A stretch of DNA of 64,000 bases, from positions 1-64,000 of the forward strand of contig UQAZ01000009.1 in assembly GCA_900539165.1 (NCBI GenBank), given 5' to 3'. The notes under the pieces are model-generated. The model saw nothing but the letters and a program-made list of their open reading frames with translations. It made no database searches and was not told the DNA's origin. A program made the translations under genes and the position numbers. How positions within the stretch are numbered: position 1 is the stretch's first letter; each line of letters starts with the position of its first letter. Below are positions 1 to 8,900 of this stretch, piece after piece. Source of the DNA: an uncultured Oscillospiraceae bacterium (GTDB lineage Bacteria; Bacillota; Clostridia; Oscillospirales; Acutalibacteraceae).

Positions 1-83
1 TTCTACATCAAGAGGGCTCTTTTTTCTATTGTCCATTTTTTACGGACTTGTTCATGATAAGGGAGGCTTTATTTTATCTCAAC

Positions 84-140
84 GCTCCCCTTATTAAGGG
101 GAGATGTCAATGCCTTGCATTGACAGAGGGGATTTACGCC
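84..140 (+). repeat. Two-hairpin dispersed repeat, copy 1
   Basis: First full copy of a repeat family found in several intergenic regions of this window. Hairpin 1 (85-103) has an 8-bp stem CTCCCCTT/AAGGGGAG. Hairpin 2 (105-125) has a 9-bp stem TGTCAATGC/GCATTGACA with a 3-nt loop. A conserved tail GAGGGGATTTACGCC follows. No coding potential is seen. Function unknown. Confidence 0.85.
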
Positions 141-180
141 GATGCTTGAATAATGCTGTTGCAACATTATTGATTTCGTT

Positions 181-230
181 ACGCAAATCCCTCAGTCAGC
201 TACGCTGACAGCTCCCTTGAAAGGGGAGCC
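181..230 (-). repeat. Two-hairpin dispersed repeat, copy 2 (inverted)
   Basis: Second copy, in the opposite orientation to copy 1, about 40 bp away. Its hairpin 2 stem is GTCAGC/GCTGAC, different from copy 1 but still perfectly paired. The facing arrangement resembles the ends of a miniature mobile element, although no target-site duplication was identified by eye. Confidence 0.8.
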
Positions 231-246
231 TATGAGATGCTGAAAC

Positions 247-266
247 GCTCCCCTTATTAAAGGAGG
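247..266 (+). repeat. Partial copy of the dispersed repeat (hairpin 1 only)
   Basis: A truncated copy holding only the hairpin 1 portion, GCTCCCCTTATTAAAGGAGG. It lies just before the purL terminator. The 1-319 stretch otherwise contains no gene. Confidence 0.6.
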
Positions 267-279
267 CACTATAAATAAC

Positions 280-312
280 AAAAAAGCGTTCCAATTTCGG
301 AACGCCTTTTTC
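280..312 (-). terminator. Rho-independent terminator of purL
   Basis: Perfect 7-bp stem GCGTTCC/GGAACGC (286-305) flanked by A-runs on one side and T-runs on the other. It can act in both directions. It lies just past the purL stop on the minus strand. Confidence 0.85.
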
Positions 313-319
313 ATTTATA

Positions 320-3300
320 TTATTTGAAGTAGCTTACGCCGCTTTCAAACAGTTTCATATCCTTTTCGCCCGGAACATTTGCGTAGAGGTTGTCGCCCTT
401 ACGCTCGCAGTGTCCCATCTTGCCGAGAACTCGTCCGTCGGGAGAGGTGATACCCTCAACCGCACATACCGAGCCGTTCGGGTTAAACGGCATTTCGTCT
501 GTTACATCGCCGTCAGGAGTAACATACTGTGTAGCAATCTGACCGTTTGCGATAAGACGCCTGATTGTTTCCTCGTCGGCTACAAATCTGCCCTCGCCGT
601 GGCTGATTGGAATGCTGAATACATCGCCTGCGTTTACGCCCGAGAACCACGGAGACTTAACGCTTGTAACTCTTGTGTAAGCCATAGATGAAATATGTCT
701 GCCGATGGTGTTGAATGTAAGTGTCGGGTCGCTTTCTTTTATGTCAACGATTTCACCGTAAGGAACCAAGCCCAGTTTAATGAGTGCCTGGAAACCGTTG
801 CATATACCGAGCATAAGACCGTCACGGCAGTTGAGAAGCTTTGAAACTGCCTCGCTGATTTTAGGATTGCGGAAGGTTGTAGCAATGAATTTGCCCGAAC
901 CCTCCGGCTCGTCACCGCCCGAGAATCCGCCCGGGAACATAATGATTTGGCTCTTTTCGATTTCCTCTGCCATCTTGTCGATTGTTTCGTTGATAGCCTG
1001 AGGAGTGAGGTTGTTTACCACGAGAACAGAAGCCTCTGCTCCTGCCTTTTCAAAGGCCCTTGCGGTGTCGATTTCGCAGTTTGTACCCGGGAATGCAGGA
1101 ATGAACACTCTCGGTCTTGCAACCTTGTTCTTTGCAATGAAAATGGAACGGTTTTCGTAAAGAGGAACATCCTCGTACATCTTCGCCTTTTTGCCCGATT
1201 CGGTCGGGAATACCTTTTCAAGCTTTTCGCACCAAGCCTCAATCAAATCGTCGCAGGTGTAAACCGTGCCGTCTATAATAAATACGGAATTGTTGTTTGT
1301 TGTACCGAGAACAACGCCGTCAAACGCATTCTCGTCAGCAAGCTCAAGAACAAAGCTGCCCTGAAGCGGAGCAAACAAGGTCTTTGTGTCAAGTCCCTGA
1401 ACAAAGGTAAAGCCTGTCTTGTTTCCGAATGCCATTTTGCATACGCAGGCAGCCGAGCCGCCCTCTTTAACAACGCTTGCCGAAAGCACTTTGCCGTCTC
1501 TGATTGCTTCAGATACCTTGACCATAAGTGCCATAGCCTCGTCGTATTTAGGCAATCCGCTTTCCTCGTCAACAGGAATTTCAACGAGCTTAACGGTTGT
1601 TCCGTTGCCCTTGAACTGTGACGATACGGTTTGACTTGCCTTAGAAACGCCTACGGCAAACGAAACGAGCGTCGGCGGAACATCAAGGTCGTTAAAGCTT
1701 CCACTCATAGAGTCCTTACCGCCGATTGACGGAGTATGATAGCCTACCTGTGCGCTCAAAGCACCGAGAAGTGCAGATGTCGGCTTGCCCCAACGCTTAG
1801 GCGAAGCGCCGAGCTTTTCAAAATATTCTTGGAATGTAAGTCTTGCACCCGACGGGTCACAGCCTACTGCCGCAAGCTTTGCGAGAGATTCGGTTACCGC
1901 AAATGCTGCCGAGTGGAACGGTGACCAGCGAGAAAGCTTTGGAATAAAGCCGTATGACATTACTGTCGCTGTGTCGGTTTCGCCCTTGAGAAGCGGAATT
2001 TTTGCTACCATTGCTTCTTCCGGTGTGAGCTGATATTTGCCCGCATAAGGCATTAATACGGTGCTTGCACCGATTGATGAGTCAAAGCGTTCAACTAAGC
2101 CCTTTTGTGAGCAAACCTCAAGTCTTGAAAGGTTTGCTTTGAGAGCCTCTGCGTTTGACATACCGCTGAGCGCCGACGGAACTTCTGTACGGTATGATAC
2201 ATCGTCTATTGCGTCGATTTCTGCGCTTGCGTGCTGAACTACACCGTTAGTGTTGAGGAAATCACGGCTGAGGTCAACGATTTTGTCACCTTTCCAGGTC
2301 ATTTCAAGACGGTTGTTGTCCGTTACTTTTGCAACAACTGTTGCCTCAAGGTTTTCCTCGTTTGAAAGTCTGATGAATTTATCTGTGTCAGCCTTGTCGA
2401 TTACTACTGCCATACGCTCCTGTGATTCGGAGATAGCAAGCTCTGTGCCGTCAAGACCGTCATATTTTTTAGGAACTGCGTCAAGGTCGATTTGCAGTCC
2501 GTCTGCAAGCTCGCCGATAGCAACGCTTACACCGCCTGCGCCGAAGTCGTTGCAACGCTTAATCATTCTTGCAACCTCAGGATTACGGAAAAGTCGCTGA
2601 ATCTTACGCTCTGTCGGCGGGTTACCCTTTTGCACCTCTGCGCCGCAGGTTTCGATAGATTGGCTGTTGTGCGCCTTTGATGAACCTGTTGCACCGCCGC
2701 AGCCGTCACGACCTGTGCGACCGCCCAAAAGAATGATAACATCCTCGTTTTGCGGAACCTCACGGATTACATTTTCCTTTGGCGAAGCGCCGATTACTGC
2801 ACCGATTTCCATTCTCTTTGCAACATAGCCCTCGTCGTAAAGCTCTGTTACCTGACCTGTTGCAAGACCGATTTGGTTACCGTATGATGAGTAGCCGTGT
2901 GCTGCTCCCGTTGTAATTTTCGCCTGCGGAAGTTTTGCGTCAAGTGTGTCCTCAAACGGAGTTGTCGGGTCGCCTGCACCCGTTACACGCATTGCCTGAT
3001 AAACATAAGCTCTGCCTGACAGCGGGTCACGGATAGCACCGCCGAGACAGGTTGCGGCACCGCCGAACGGCTCGATTTCTGTCGGGTGGTTGTGCGTTTC
3101 GTTCTTAAACTGAACAAGCCACGGCTCTTTTTTGCCGTCGATTTCCACCTCAACATTGATTGAGCAAGCGTTGATTTCCTCACTCTCGTCAAGGTCGTTT
3201 ACATATCCTCTCTTTTTGAGAAGCTTTGTTCCGATGCAAGCCATATCCATAAGACAAACAATCTTGTCCTTACGCTCGCCGTAAACCTCTTTTCTGATTT

Positions 3301-4072
3301 CAAAGTATTCTTCGAGTGCTTTTTCTACTGCCTTGGAATACTTGCTTTCGTTGATTTTAATATCGTCAAGCTGTGTGGCAAAGGTGGTGTGACGGCAGTG
3401 GTCAGACCAATATGTATCAATAACCTTTAATTCTGTAAGCGACGGGTCACGATGCTCGTCATTTTTGAAGTAATCACGAACCCAGCATAAATCCGCAACG
3501 CTCATTGCAAAGCCCATTTTTTCGTGGTATGCCTGAACAGCGTCGTCGTTCATAGAAATGAAGCCCTCAATTCTGATGATGTCGGACGGAATGTCGCTCT
3601 TGATATCGAGAGACTCCGGCTTGTCCATAGAAGCGAGCCTTGATTCAACGGGGTTGATTACATATGCCTTGATTTTGTCAAATTCTTCGTCGCTGATTTC
3701 GCCCTTTACTGCGATAACCTTAGCCGAAGCTACCTCCGGACGCTCGCCTGCCGTAAGAAGCTGAATACATTGTGCAGCCGAGTCTGCTCTCTGGTCGTAC
3801 TGACCCGGAAGATACTCGGTAGCAAAATATTTCCACTCCTCACCAAGCTCAAGCTCGTAATATACATTGTCGAGGTTCGGCTCGGAGAATACACCGTTTA
3901 CCGCCGCCTTGAACTCGTCCTCGCTGAGTCCCTGTGCGTCATAGCGGTTGATGATTCTAAGCTCCTCAATTCCTCTGATTCCGACATTTTCTTTTAGGTC
4001 GGTCATCATATTAGAGGCTTCGATGTCGTTGCCCCTTTTCTTTTCTGCGAATACTCGAAAAACCTTTGCCAT
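320..4072 (-). CDS. purL: Phosphoribosylformylglycinamidine synthase, single-chain PurL
   Basis: Fourth step of de novo purine synthesis: FGAR + glutamine + ATP to FGAM, in the cytosol. At 1250 residues it is the long single-chain form with a fused C-terminal glutaminase, rather than the split PurS/PurQ/PurL of Bacillus. An N-terminal PurS-like part is followed by two AIR-synthetase-like halves; GGKDSMSG is near residue 780. The class I glutaminase begins at FPGTNCEIDTARAF. It has the nucleophile cysteine in GICNGFQALIKLG (about residue 1090) and His-Glu in SHGEGRFV. The start is supported by a GGAGAA site about 8 nt upstream. It is monocistronic, with its own promoter and terminator. No purine riboswitch is visible in the short leader. 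Confidence 0.97.
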   Translation of the reverse strand: MAKVFRVFAEKKRGNDIEASNMMTDLKENVGIRGIEELRIINRYDAQGLSEDEFKAAVNGVFSEPNLDNVYYELELGEEWKYFATEYLPGQYDQRADSAAQCIQLLTAGERPEVASAKVIAVKGEISDEEFDKIKAYVINPVESRLASMDKPESLDIKSDIPSDIIRIEGFISMNDDAVQAYHEKMGFAMSVADLCWVRDYFKNDEHRDPSLTELKVIDTYWSDHCRHTTFATQLDDIKINESKYSKAVEKALEEYFEIRKEVYGERKDKIVCLMDMACIGTKLLKKRGYVNDLDESEEINACSINVEVEIDGKKEPWLVQFKNETHNHPTEIEPFGGAATCLGGAIRDPLSGRAYVYQAMRVTGAGDPTTPFEDTLDAKLPQAKITTGAAHGYSSYGNQIGLATGQVTELYDEGYVAKRMEIGAVIGASPKENVIREVPQNEDVIILLGGRTGRDGCGGATGSSKAHNSQSIETCGAEVQKGNPPTERKIQRLFRNPEVARMIKRCNDFGAGGVSVAIGELADGLQIDLDAVPKKYDGLDGTELAISESQERMAVVIDKADTDKFIRLSNEENLEATVVAKVTDNNRLEMTWKGDKIVDLSRDFLNTNGVVQHASAEIDAIDDVSYRTEVPSALSGMSNAEALKANLSRLEVCSQKGLVERFDSSIGASTVLMPYAGKYQLTPEEAMVAKIPLLKGETDTATVMSYGFIPKLSRWSPFHSAAFAVTESLAKLAAVGCDPSGARLTFQEYFEKLGASPKRWGKPTSALLGALSAQVGYHTPSIGGKDSMSGSFNDLDVPPTLVSFAVGVSKASQTVSSQFKGNGTTVKLVEIPVDEESGLPKYDEAMALMVKVSEAIRDGKVLSASVVKEGGSAACVCKMAFGNKTGFTFVQGLDTKTLFAPLQGSFVLELADENAFDGVVLGTTNNNSVFIIDGTVYTCDDLIEAWCEKLEKVFPTESGKKAKMYEDVPLYENRSIFIAKNKVARPRVFIPAFPGTNCEIDTARAFEKAGAEASVLVVNNLTPQAINETIDKMAEEIEKSQIIMFPGGFSGGDEPEGSGKFIATTFRNPKISEAVSKLLNCRDGLMLGICNGFQALIKLGLVPYGEIVDIKESDPTLTFNTIGRHISSMAYTRVTSVKSPWFSGVNAGDVFSIPISHGEGRFVADEETIRRLIANGQIATQYVTPDGDVTDEMPFNPNGSVCAVEGITSPDGRVLGKMGHCERKGDNLYANVPGEKDMKLFESGVSYFK

Positions 4073-4110
4073 AGACTGTTCTCCTATTTGATTTAATCTT
4101 ATATTTATCT

Positions 4111-4139
4111 ATAATAACATATTCTATGTCCGATTACAA
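4111..4139 (-). promoter_or_regulatory. Predicted sigma-A promoter of purL
   Basis: On the minus strand TTGTAA (4139-4134), a 17-nt spacer and TATTAT (4116-4111), leaving a leader of about 30 nt before the purL ATG. Confidence 0.6.
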
Positions 4140-4240
4140 CGCAAAGCGAGGAATAAATTTCATTTTTTGGACAATTTTTAATCAAAATTGAATTTATCGT
4201 TAATATTCCGTAAGGATTGTTTATTTTTTGTCATAGGTGT

Positions 4241-4249
4241 GCTATAATT
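4241..4249 (+). promoter_or_regulatory. Extended -10 promoter of the PAS gene
   Basis: TGCTATAAT at 4241-4249 is a perfect -10 with a TGn extension. No good -35 is seen at 17 nt, which fits an extended -10 promoter. It lies about 40 nt upstream of the ATG. Confidence 0.5.
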
Positions 4250-4291
4250 GGAATATAAAGTTAAAGTACAACGTTACGGAGATAGTTAATT

Positions 4292-5437
4292 ATGTTAGAT
4301 AATACCGACGAGCTGGCGTTCGAGGTTGAGTTTTTAAGCTGTGTGGTCGATAAGAAAAAGGACTTTACAGTTATAGATGCCGACAGTCATTTTTGCGATT
4401 TTGTGGGAGTGCATTATTCAAAAATCTGTCAGGGTAAGCTGTCACTGCTTGATTTGCTTATACCTCAAAGCCGTCAGGAAATCGTTAAAAAGCTTTGTAA
4501 AAAGGGAAGCCCTTATGTTTATTTCGATTTATACATAATGGATAATTCCTCTAAGTATAATTATGTTCACTGCACCGCACGCAATAATGACGAAAATTCT
4601 CTTTGCGAGATTACCTTTGCGGATGTCGGAAAAAGTGAGGCAAAGAGCAAAAAAATCAGAGATAAGGCAAAGACAATGAACCACCTTATCGACCTTGTTA
4701 CGGGCGGTGTTTGCCTGTTTAAGGTTAATCAGGATATGCACTTTGAGGCACTTTATGCAAACGAGGCGTGCTGTAAATATTTCGGCACAACCAAGGAGAG
4801 CTTTAACGAGCGACCTTACAGAATAGACGACCTTATTCACCCCGACGACAAAAGCTCCGCTTTTCAGGCAATCGGCGTAGCTATGGCTACCAAAAAGCCG
4901 ATAGATATGGAACTTAGAATTATCACCCACAAGGACTCGTATATTTGGTGTAAATTCGATGCGGGAATACAGCGATATGATAAGGATAATTGCCCTGTTT
5001 TCCACGCTATGTTTACCGATATTACCGATATAAAAAAGGCTCAGGCAGAGGCGGATTTACAGCGTGAATTCTTGCTTAAAACGCTTAAAAACGTGCCGGG
5101 TCCCGTGTTCTGCACTTCCTTTGACGACCCGTTTACATTGACGGTTGTAAGTGAGGATTTTACGAGAATTACCGGCTATTCGAGAACGGATATTTTCGAC
5201 AAATTCGACGGTGATATTATGTGCTTTGTGTGCGACGATTATGCTAAAACGGTCAGGGATTCATTTGTAAATGTGCCGTCGGATTGCACGGATGTTAATA
5301 TCAGCTATCATATTAATACAAAAAAAGGCAGAGAACTTTTAGTATACGACAGACGAAAAATTATCGAAATGGACGATGGTACAAAATCGTATATAGGTAT
5401 GCTCACCGACAAGAATTCCGACGAGTATTTCAGTTGA
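4292..5437 (+). CDS. Multi-PAS domain sensory protein without output domain
   Basis: A 381-residue soluble protein that appears to consist of about three PAS folds (roughly residues 10-110, 125-250 and 260-378). The best PAS signatures are FTDITDIKKAQ closing the second fold and VVSEDFTRITGYSR in the third. PAS modules bind small ligands or pair with partner proteins. No histidine kinase, GGDEF, EAL or HTH region follows: the reading frame stops right after the last PAS and a terminator comes next. It may act by protein contact, or have lost an output module. There is no signal peptide or membrane segment. The start has a CGGAGAT site 9 nt upstream. The ligand is not predictable from the sequence. 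Confidence 0.8.
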   Translation: MLDNTDELAFEVEFLSCVVDKKKDFTVIDADSHFCDFVGVHYSKICQGKLSLLDLLIPQSRQEIVKKLCKKGSPYVYFDLYIMDNSSKYNYVHCTARNNDENSLCEITFADVGKSEAKSKKIRDKAKTMNHLIDLVTGGVCLFKVNQDMHFEALYANEACCKYFGTTKESFNERPYRIDDLIHPDDKSSAFQAIGVAMATKKPIDMELRIITHKDSYIWCKFDAGIQRYDKDNCPVFHAMFTDITDIKKAQAEADLQREFLLKTLKNVPGPVFCTSFDDPFTLTVVSEDFTRITGYSRTDIFDKFDGDIMCFVCDDYAKTVRDSFVNVPSDCTDVNISYHINTKKGRELLVYDRRKIIEMDDGTKSYIGMLTDKNSDEYFS

Positions 5438-5469
5438 TTTAATGTAATTTTGATGTGAATATGTTACAT

Positions 5470-5498
5470 AAACGCTTCTCATTGAGAGGCGTTTTTGT
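5470..5498 (+). terminator. Rho-independent terminator after the PAS gene
   Basis: Stem AACGCTTC/GAGGCGTT with a short loop, followed by a T-run, 33 nt past the stop codon. Confidence 0.85.
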
Positions 5499-5523
5499 TT
5501 TGCACCTTACTTATCAATTCTCG

Positions 5524-5600
5524 GCGCTCCCCTGAAAGTCTCACTGCTCCCCTTTTCAAGGGGAGATGGCTGCCATTAGGCAGTCAGAGGGGATTGGCGT
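5524..5600 (+). repeat. Two-hairpin dispersed repeat, copy 3 with a partial copy in front
   Basis: The full copy is at 5546-5600: hairpin 1 CTCCCC..GGGGAG, then hairpin 2 GGCTGCC/GGCAGTC around ATT, then AGAGGGGATTGGCG. A fragment of another copy lies at 5524-5545. Confidence 0.8.
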
Positions 5601-5653
5601 TATTTCCTAAGTAGTGTTCCTGTAACTGTTTTTAAGTACGCTTTTTAATAATC

Positions 5654-5708
5654 GGCGTAAATCCTTCCACCACGCAAGCGTGGTCCCCCTCCCTTAATAA
5701 GAGAGGCG
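5654..5708 (-). repeat. Two-hairpin dispersed repeat, copy 4 (inverted)
   Basis: Inverted relative to copy 3, giving the same facing pair arrangement as copies 1 and 2. The hairpin 2 stem is CCACGC/GCGTGG. The 5438-5838 stretch holds the terminator and these repeats and no gene. Confidence 0.75.
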
Positions 5709-5838
5709 TGAGATTTATAAAGGGGAGCAAAGAGAGTTTGAAAAGCAGGTACAAATTATACAAATTGTAATACCGTTCTTGTTTATTTTATCTAAATGGT
5801 GCGAAAAAATTTTGGTATATTTGCTTCGTCTTTGCTTA

Positions 5839-5867
5839 TTGACGGAAAATCATAATAGGTTTATAAT
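5839..5867 (+). promoter_or_regulatory. Predicted promoter of the giant Ig-like surface protein
   Basis: TTGACG (5839-5844), 17-nt spacer, TATAAT (5862-5867). The leader of about 80 nt contains an 8-bp AT palindrome TATATTAA/TTAATATA at 5887-5907. Confidence 0.75.
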
Positions 5868-5952
5868 TAACATAATAGCAATATTATATATTAATTTAGT
5901 TAATATATAGAGCAAGTTACTATATAAAATAAAGATTCGAGGAGGAATTTTT

Positions 5953-8900
5953 ATGAGAAAAGCAATTACCTCAAAGGCAATAAGCATTTTCTTGGCTGTT
6001 TTGTTGGCAGTTACGGGTATCCTGCCTGCAACAGTTGCTTTTGCCGGTAACGGGGGCGTAGAGGGCAAGTATGATATTCGCCTGTTCTACGACAGCACAA
6101 ACACAGCCGTTCCCGAAAAGGACGAGGACGGCAGCGATCATAAGGAGTATATGTTCGAGGGCGACGAGCTTCAGCTGAACTATAAGCTTATGAACGCAAA
6201 GTTTCCGAATAACGGCTATGTTAAGTGGTATTCGGATGCGCCTGCACTTGCAGATGTAGACCAAACGGGTAAGATTAAAGCGTTCGACTCGTCTAAGGGT
6301 GCGGTAATTCACCTTTGGATTGATAACGAGGTAAAGACCATACCGATTATCGGTAAGCCACTCGGTCAGATTATCGAAAAGGCGTTCTTTAACGAATATG
6401 TAGACCTTGACTCCATGGACACGGACGAAATCGTTGCCCTGCTCGAAAAGACACTCGGCTCAAACTCTTGGATTGCCGACCATATCGAAAGCTATAAGGG
6501 TCAGCTTGTCGACTCGCTCAGAACTTATCTCGATAAGGTAAACAGCGACATACATTGCGAGCTTTACAACGGCAACAAGGAACTTGTCGGTGAAGCCGTA
6601 ATCCATATCGTAGTTAAAAAATGTGAGGAATGGTACGCAGCGTTTCTTCCTAACGGAACGCATATCACCAATAAATCTCAGGTGCCTACAACGGTAGCCA
6701 CAGGCTCAAAGGTTCAGCTTTACGCTATCACCACACCTCAGAGATTGAATTTCGGTACCGTTTACTCGGTTAAATCGTCATCCGTATTTGAACAGGGCAA
6801 GGTTGTTGCAACCGTAGACGATAGCGGTCTTGTTAAGTTCAAGAATCCCGGCACGGTTACCATTATGGTTTCGCCCGATTCTGAGGATGTAATTGAGGGC
6901 TTGCTCAAATTTATTAACTATTTCCATAAGCTTGAGCATACAGGCACGCTTGATACCCAAAAGGTTGCCGATATTCTCATCAAATATATCGGTATCGACA
7001 TAAACAGAAATGTCCTTGCTGCAATTCTGGATGTGTGCTTTGCGGTAAAGGATATTGTGGGCGACGCGGCTGACCCGGTACAGCTTACGGCAACCGCAGT
7101 AAAAATGATTGCAAACCTTTGCCTGCAATTTGCTTATAACGATACTATCGAATTTACGGTTGTTAAGTCACAACCGCTTGAGGCTTTTGAAATCAGCGGT
7201 CTTACCTCTGTTAAGGAGGGACAGCAGATTCAGCTTGAGCCTGTGAACATTGTTCCTACCACGGGCGACATCAGCGATATTGTGTGGTCGTCATCCGACC
7301 CGAGCGTTGCTTGCGTAGACCCGGAAACAGGTATTGTTACAGGTCTTGATGCAGGCGGTTCGCTTGGCTCTCTTTCTTCTAAGGAATGCGTAATCACAGC
7401 GCTTTCCACCACGAATAATGTTGAGCGTAAGGTAACCGTTAAGGTTACGGGTAAAACGGGTAAGTATATTTCCAAGGCTGAAATTAACGGAAGGTCCACA
7501 GTCGGCATTGAGGAGACGGAGGACTTTACCTATTCTATTTATCCGAGCCGTGTGGCACAGGGCGATAATTTGTTTGTGTCTTGGGGCTTTGTAACGGGTA
7601 CAGACGAGGAAGGCAATAAAACCTACACTTGGGCAGAGGACGGCGCAGATGCTGTTGACCCCGACGGAATCGCAAAGATTGACGCAAAGGGTCACTTCAC
7701 TCCTCTGACGGGCGGAAAGTCAACTATCGCTTGCAGAGCGAGAACAGGCTATCAGCTTTCCGACGGCTCGTTCTATGAAATCAGCTCGTACATTGCCGTC
7801 AAGACTGTCGAGACGGGTATTCCGGTTGAGAAAATTCAAATCGGTGTTAATAACGCACTCGGTAATTTCGCAACTCTCGGAAAGAACGAAAAGGTTAATG
7901 TAAACGGTGTTGATTACACCTATGCTACCGTTAAGACGGGTATGGGTAATATGTACTACGGCAAGGGTGCAACGATAAAGGCTCAGGTTTATCCTGCCGA
8001 GGCAACCGACCAAAATCTTAAATGGGTTGTTGATAACGGTATTTATGAGCAAAAGGTTTCTTCCGACACTCATTCTATTGATGTAACCCAAACCTACGGC
8101 AAGGAGCATACGGATACATTTAATATTTATGCCGTATCTGCCGACGGAGAGATTAAGTCTAATGTTATAACTGTTTGCGTAACCCGTAATTATGCTAACG
8201 GAAATACAATCAATGAAGAAAAAATTGATATGATTAATGGTCATACGGCTGAAGCTACTCATACCATGAAATTTGACGGAGTTCTTGAAAACTCCGCATA
8301 CGCTTGCTATAAGGCTAATTGGTATTCGTCAGACGAGGAGGTTTTCACCGTAGAGAATAAGGGCAACGATAATTCCGATGCTGTACTTACCGCACATGAT
8401 GTCGGAACGGCAACCCTTTATTGCGTATCTGCCGACGGTGCATTCCTCGACAGCGTTGAGGTAACCGTTCGCCCCGATAAGCAGAGACTTGAGGAGCTTA
8501 TAGATATTTGTGAGGGTACTGTTGTTCTTAAAACGGATTTCAACAGCAGTTACTATAACACCTTCGTTAAGAAGCTTGACTTTGCGTACATTGTTAATTA
8601 CGAGCAAGAAATGGCTTCTCAAAACACCGTTGACACAACGGCGGCAGAGCTTCTCGCCGCATTCATCAGAGTCGGCGGATTTGTCGGAGTAACCTCTCTC
8701 GAAATGAAGGGCGTGAATAAAACCAACCTGCCGAGCAGATATGTTACCGTTAAGGTAGGCGCAACAAAGAATTATTCTAAGTACAGCTACGATTTCGACT
8801 TTACGGTTAATCCTAAGAATGCGATGTATTCAAGAGCTGTTTGGACATCGTCAAATGATTCGATTAAGGTTGACGAAAACGGTGTTTGCACTCCGACATC

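Noticed and set aside
1..60. Possible tail of a terminator at the left edge
   Set aside because: GAGGGCTCTTTTTT may be the end of a hairpin from a gene outside the window, but the left arm is not visible.
947..1621. A 224-codon open frame opposite purL
   Set aside because: It lies wholly inside purL on the other strand, has no ribosome site or domain, and arises from codon bias.
7720..8262. A 180-codon open frame opposite the giant Ig-like gene
   Set aside because: Antisense shadow of a repetitive coding region, cysteine/asparagine-rich without a domain or start signal.
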